DNA of 9,817 nucleotides, from NCBI GenBank assembly GCA_958407085.1, contig CATYHY010000042.1, positions 1-9,817 on the forward strand, in the 5' to 3' direction. The notes beneath the pieces were generated by a model. The model searched no databases. It was not told where the DNA came from and saw only the letters and a program-made list of their open reading frames with translations. Every line of letters starts with the position of its first letter. Position 1 is the stretch's first letter. The DNA comes from an uncultured Collinsella sp. (GTDB taxonomy: Bacteria > Actinomycetota > Coriobacteriia > Coriobacteriales > Coriobacteriaceae). The translations under genes were made by a program, and so were the position numbers. This document shows positions 6,758 to 9,817 of this stretch, in pieces.

Positions 6758-9574
6758 TTATGCCTCACCTCCTTTGGAGTGCTTGCCAAGCGCGGTGGTA
6801 TCTCCATCATTTGTGGCTGTGCTGTCGCTGCCCTGAGATTTATGGCGCGAGCCGATATGCGGCAAGCGGCCCGTGGACTGATCGCCGCCCTTGGCACCAC
6901 GCTCGCTGGCGTTGAGGCCAAACATGTGGCGGGCGGCAGGAATGGCGGCCGTGTGTTCGCGCATCTCGCGACGCAGGTCCTCATCCGAAAGCGCCGAGAT
7001 GCGCATCTGGGTATTGAGGCTCGCGCGGATATATTCGATATTGATAAGCCAGCCGCAGATGGCAATAACCGAGATGATCCAAATGACAAGCAGGATGATC
7101 TTGCCGTTATTGTCGATATCGAGAACCGTCGACAGGACAAAGAGCAGGACCTGAACGCCCACCACGGCGGCAAAACCGCCCTTGATGTAGTACGGGTAGC
7201 GATGTTCAAAGGCGACCGCATGATCGAGCAGTTCGCGACGGTACGAATCGGAATCGAGCATGACACGCATGGCCGTGCGCAGCGAGTAGCGCTGGCGCGG
7301 CAGGTCGTTGGACTCGCAAATCATCATACCGGTCGTGGAAAGCTGTTTATCAAAGAGCAGGTTAAGGTTGAGCAGCAGCGGACGCAGCTGCAGGCCGATA
7401 AAGAGCGCCACGATCAAGAACACGCCCAGAATGCACAGGTTAAACAGGTAGTTGAACGAATACATGCCGCCGACCGTCTCGCGCAGCAGATTGATGCCGT
7501 AGGTAAAGGGCAGCAGCGGGTGCAGCCACTGGAAGAAGCCGGGCATCATCTCGATGGGGTACATGCCCGACGAACCCGGGATCTGCACGATGACGAGAAT
7601 GACGCCGATAGCCTTGCCGATATGCTTAAACGTGGTGGACAGCGCATAGATGATATTGACGTAGGTGAACGAAATGGCGATGCCGCCCAGCACGAACAGC
7701 AGCGGGCTGACGCACTGCACGCCAATCACCAGATCGCCTACCGTAACGATGATGGCCTGCAACGCGCCCAGGATCACCATGAGCAACCAGCGGCCAAAGT
7801 AGCCTTGGCGCGCCGTAAAGCTGCCAACACCTTCACGGTCGACCTCGAGCTTGTAAATGGCGATGAGCACATAGCCGCCCACCCAAAGCGCCAGATTGGT
7901 GTAGAAGGGAGCGATGCCCGAGCCAAAGCTCTTGACCGGATAGATTGACTTGGACGTCAACTCAACCGGAGACGCCATGAAATCTGCCACGTCATTGACA
8001 TCGACGCCCATCAGATCGGCCAGCTCGCCCATGGACTCGGAGGTCTGCAGCGCCGCGATGTCATTGGCGGCGGTTGCAAGCTTGTCCTGGACCTTGGCAA
8101 GCGAGGAATCGGTCTGGGACAGCGTGGTCTTGGCCTGGCCGAGCGTAGCGCTAAGCTGCGCCAACGTGCCGCGCGCATTTGCAAGTGTAGGTGTCATACC
8201 CGAGACGATACCGGTCAGGTCGCCCGAAACGGCAGCAAAAGAGTCGAGCGCGCTCGAGGCCTTCGGCAGCGCGTTTTGGCCCAAGTCCGTCTGGGCTTGG
8301 CCAAGGTTGGTCGCACCGGTATGAATTGCGTTATTGATAGCGTCACTGGCACCCGAAACAGCCGCTGCGTCATTCGCCATGGCGCTCGACTGCGCGGACA
8401 GACCGTCCTTGATGCTCTGAAGCTTTTCATTCTGCTCTCGAAGCAAATCGATGGTCGATACAATGCGCGCGTCAATTTCCTCGGAACCTGTCGACGTGTC
8501 ATTGGCGAGAATCTCCAAGTGCCCGATAACGGCCTTATTGTGGTCGATCGTCGCTTGAAGAGACTCGAGCGAGTTATCGATACGGGTGGTCGTAGATGTG
8601 ACCGCGCCCGTCAGCTTGCCGATGGCAGCGTTCGCAGAGGCCGACGTCTTGGTGAGCGCAAGGCTGCCTTCCGAGAGCGCCTTGGAGAGCGAGGTGATGG
8701 AGTTGCCCGCCGTGGTGCGAGCTTCGCTCAGCAGGTCGTTGCCCTGGGAGATCGCCTGCGTCAGCGACGGTGCCTGGCCTTGCAAGCCGGCAAGTGCCGC
8801 ATCAGCCGAGGCGATAGCGCCACTCGTCTTATCGATGGCGGCATTCATATCGCCAATCGAATCGCGCACCTCGCCCAAGGTGTCGGACGCCTCGGACACC
8901 GAACTTGCCAGCGAGTCCTGAGTCTGGGTTGCCTTGTCCTTTAAATCGACACCAGCATCCTTGGCGATACCGGCAACAGTCTTGCCTACCGTAGAGACAA
9001 ATTCCGAGTTGATCTGCTCCTCGATGGTGTTTGCACCGGTATCGGTAACCTTGGGCGCAATGGCGCTCTTCTTCTCATTGACGTAGTACGTGAGCTTGGG
9101 CTGATGGTAGTTGCCGTCGAGCATCGAAACCAGGTTATCCGAGAAGTTCTTGGGAATCACGATAGCGGCATAGTACTCGCCGCTCTCGACGCCCTCCTTG
9201 GCATCGGCCGTCGAGTCGACGAACGTCCAGCCCAACTGATGATTCTCCTTGAGCTGGTCGACCACTTTGTCGCCAGCGTTGAGCTCACCCACCAAGTCGT
9301 TTTGGGTGCCTCGATCGTTGTTGGCGATAGCAATCTTGATGCCTTGGGTGTTTCCATACGGATCCCAGTTTGCCACGATGTTATACCAGGCATACAGCGA
9401 GGGAATAACGCACACGCCTAGGGTAACCACCAGGGCGACGGGGTTCACAAGCAGTCGCTTAATGTCGCGCTTAAATATCGCAAAGGACACCTTTGCATTG
9501 GATAGTTTGCTGCCGAGACTCACGCTTGGACCATCCATCCTGTCGTTAAATCGAATCGTACTATCGACAACCAT
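6758..9574 (-). CDS. YhgE/Pip domain-containing membrane protein with C-terminal extension (938 aa)
   Basis: Paralogue of the 729-residue protein and first gene of the two-gene operon. Its N-terminal segment (about 43-66) runs into YAWYNIVANWDPYGNT (61-76), nearly the same as in its partner. The central region, about 200-530, is rich in Ala, Ser, Thr and Leu with heptad-like spacing and should be an elongated extracytoplasmic helical domain. The C-terminal membrane block starts near 553 (GIAPFY) and carries PGSSGMYPIEM and PFTYGIN (about 664-695). Unlike the partner, it continues past about 750 for 190 residues with two extra membrane segments (about 799-818 and 826-846) and a polar Ser/Gly/Lys-rich tail ending KGGEA. 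The start is uncertain: the ATG at 9574 has no clear ribosome site, and the in-frame ATG at 9538 (codon 13) has only an AGG touching it. Family assignment is secure; function, perhaps transport or envelope assembly, is inferred. Confidence 0.92.
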   Translation of the reverse strand: MVVDSTIRFNDRMDGPSVSLGSKLSNAKVSFAIFKRDIKRLLVNPVALVVTLGVCVIPSLYAWYNIVANWDPYGNTQGIKIAIANNDRGTQNDLVGELNAGDKVVDQLKENHQLGWTFVDSTADAKEGVESGEYYAAIVIPKNFSDNLVSMLDGNYHQPKLTYYVNEKKSAIAPKVTDTGANTIEEQINSEFVSTVGKTVAGIAKDAGVDLKDKATQTQDSLASSVSEASDTLGEVRDSIGDMNAAIDKTSGAIASADAALAGLQGQAPSLTQAISQGNDLLSEARTTAGNSITSLSKALSEGSLALTKTSASANAAIGKLTGAVTSTTTRIDNSLESLQATIDHNKAVIGHLEILANDTSTGSEEIDARIVSTIDLLREQNEKLQSIKDGLSAQSSAMANDAAAVSGASDAINNAIHTGATNLGQAQTDLGQNALPKASSALDSFAAVSGDLTGIVSGMTPTLANARGTLAQLSATLGQAKTTLSQTDSSLAKVQDKLATAANDIAALQTSESMGELADLMGVDVNDVADFMASPVELTSKSIYPVKSFGSGIAPFYTNLALWVGGYVLIAIYKLEVDREGVGSFTARQGYFGRWLLMVILGALQAIIVTVGDLVIGVQCVSPLLFVLGGIAISFTYVNIIYALSTTFKHIGKAIGVILVIVQIPGSSGMYPIEMMPGFFQWLHPLLPFTYGINLLRETVGGMYSFNYLFNLCILGVFLIVALFIGLQLRPLLLNLNLLFDKQLSTTGMMICESNDLPRQRYSLRTAMRVMLDSDSYRRELLDHAVAFEHRYPYYIKGGFAAVVGVQVLLFVLSTVLDIDNNGKIILLVIWIISVIAICGWLINIEYIRASLNTQMRISALSDEDLRREMREHTAAIPAARHMFGLNASERGAKGGDQSTGRLPHIGSRHKSQGSDSTATNDGDTTALGKHSKGGEA
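6765..6775 (-). promoter_or_regulatory. Perfect Shine-Dalgarno site inside the upstream Pip/YhgE gene
   Basis: The minus strand reads AAAGGAGGTGA, an 11-base match to the bacterial anti-Shine-Dalgarno, ending seven bases before the ATG at 6757. The same bases encode the Lys-Gly-Gly-Glu end of the upstream protein, whose stop TAA abuts the next ATG. This fixes the start of the 729-residue protein and indicates coupled translation with strong re-initiation. Confidence 0.9.
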
Positions 9575-9629
9575 TGTAGTAGGCGCTTTAACGTCTCAAA
9601 GCACAATGGTGTTGAGTTTTGCGGGTAGC

Positions 9630-9635
9630 AATATA
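9630..9635 (-). promoter_or_regulatory. -10 box, likely promoter of the Pip/YhgE operon
   Basis: The minus strand reads TATATT, a 5/6 match to the -10 consensus, 55 bases before the ATG at 9574. A start near 9623 would give a leader of about 50 nt. With a 17-bp spacer the -35 hexamer would be TGTACG, a weak match, which fits a promoter that is regulated or needs an activator. Promoter activity is inferred. Confidence 0.4.
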
Positions 9636-9653
9636 CTACGAAGATGAGTTAAC

Positions 9654-9665
9654 GTACAGATGTAC
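9654..9665. promoter_or_regulatory. Operator-like palindrome over the Pip/YhgE promoter
   Basis: GTACA-GA-TGTAC is a perfect 12-base inverted repeat. It overlaps the -35 position of the putative promoter whose -10 box is at 9630-9635. Its size and place fit a binding site for a dimeric repressor of the TetR or similar class. No regulator gene lies inside the window. Confidence 0.4.
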
Positions 9666-9733
9666 AGTATCCTAAATTTCAGCAGATCACAAAACCACAA
9701 CCCGCACAAATTAGCAATTCAAATAGTCATCGG

Positions 9734-9769
9734 GGACGTTCTTAAACGACTAGTCAAACAAAAACGTCC
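9734..9769 (-). repeat. Nested palindrome, candidate intergenic repeat
   Basis: GGACGTT (9734-9740) and AACGTCC (9763-9769) are perfect inverted arms with exactly the same centre as the 8-base palindrome GACTAGTC (9748-9755). Counting G-U pairs, 16 of 18 positions match in minus-strand RNA. The sequence is AT-richer than its surroundings. It could be the tail of the upstream gene's transcript, a protein-binding site, or one copy of a dispersed intergenic repeat. Confidence 0.4.
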
Positions 9770-9787
9770 ATTACAGTCGAAATTGTC

Positions 9788-9808
9788 AGCCCGGGACCGT
9801 CTCGGGCT
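9788..9808. other. Hairpin at the right edge of the window
   Basis: AGCCCGGGA and TCTCGGGCT form a 9-bp stem around a 3-base loop, with one G-T wobble in plus-strand sense. There is no adjacent U-tract on either strand. It might terminate a gene beyond the window edge, but this cannot be decided here. Confidence 0.3.
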
Positions 9809-9817
9809 ACGATTGAG

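Noticed and set aside
6719..7948. A 409-codon plus-strand open frame opposite the 938-residue Pip/YhgE gene
   Set aside because: It is Gln/His/Arg/Asp-rich with no domain and no ribosome site, opposite the conserved C-terminal membrane block of the real gene.
4568..9574. A complete type VII secretion locus around the EsaA-related proteins
   Set aside because: No FtsK/SpoIIIE-type ATPase, WXG100 protein or EssB-like gene is in the window, so only membership of the wider Pip/YhgE family can be claimed.
9575..9602. A second possible promoter (TTGAGA with TACAAT) right at the start codon of the 938-residue gene
   Set aside because: The spacer is only 15 bp and transcription would begin inside the coding region, after the proposed ATG. 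The TATATT box upstream is more plausible.

Overview
The window carries six protein-coding genes, all on the minus strand. They read from the high coordinates down: a pair of Pip/YhgE membrane proteins, a DMT-family transporter, an M20-type amidohydrolase, an MFS transporter, and the first 128 codons of histidyl-tRNA synthetase, which runs off the left edge. The DNA is moderately GC-rich with clear Shine-Dalgarno sites. Protein style, codon use and the HisRS N-terminus resemble Coriobacteriia, probably a Collinsella-like gut actinobacterium. That is an inference from familiarity, not a database result. No plus-strand gene, rRNA, tRNA, CRISPR array or transposase was found.

Right part (9817 to 4434): a 243-bp intergenic stretch has two hairpins or palindromes, then a TATATT -10 box with a perfect GTACA-GA-TGTAC palindrome over its -35 position. 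Next come two paralogous Pip/YhgE genes (938 and 729 aa) whose stop and start codons abut (TAAATG). The second gene's Shine-Dalgarno is a perfect 11-base match encoded in the last codons of the first gene. A strong intrinsic terminator follows. Both proteins have the family layout: one N-terminal membrane segment, a long Ala/Ser/Asp-rich helical domain predicted outside the membrane, and a C-terminal block of membrane segments. The larger one also has a ~190-residue C-terminal extension with two more membrane segments.

Middle part (4433 to 3345): a ten-helix EamA/DMT exporter-like gene, closed by a textbook intrinsic terminator.

Left part (3344 to 1): an M20D metal-dependent amidohydrolase with intact metal ligands, then an MFS carrier of the oxalate/formate-monocarboxylate type. 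They are separated by 122 bp that could fold into a large branched structure. The pair could hydrolyse an acylated amino acid and move its substrate or product. After the MFS gene comes a 25-bp GC-rich hairpin abutting a consensus TATAAT box that serves hisS.

Nothing here is clearly a new system. The most notable items are the translationally coupled Pip/YhgE pair with its putative operator, the C-terminal extension on the larger paralogue, a 16-residue insertion in HisRS, and several unexplained intergenic structures.
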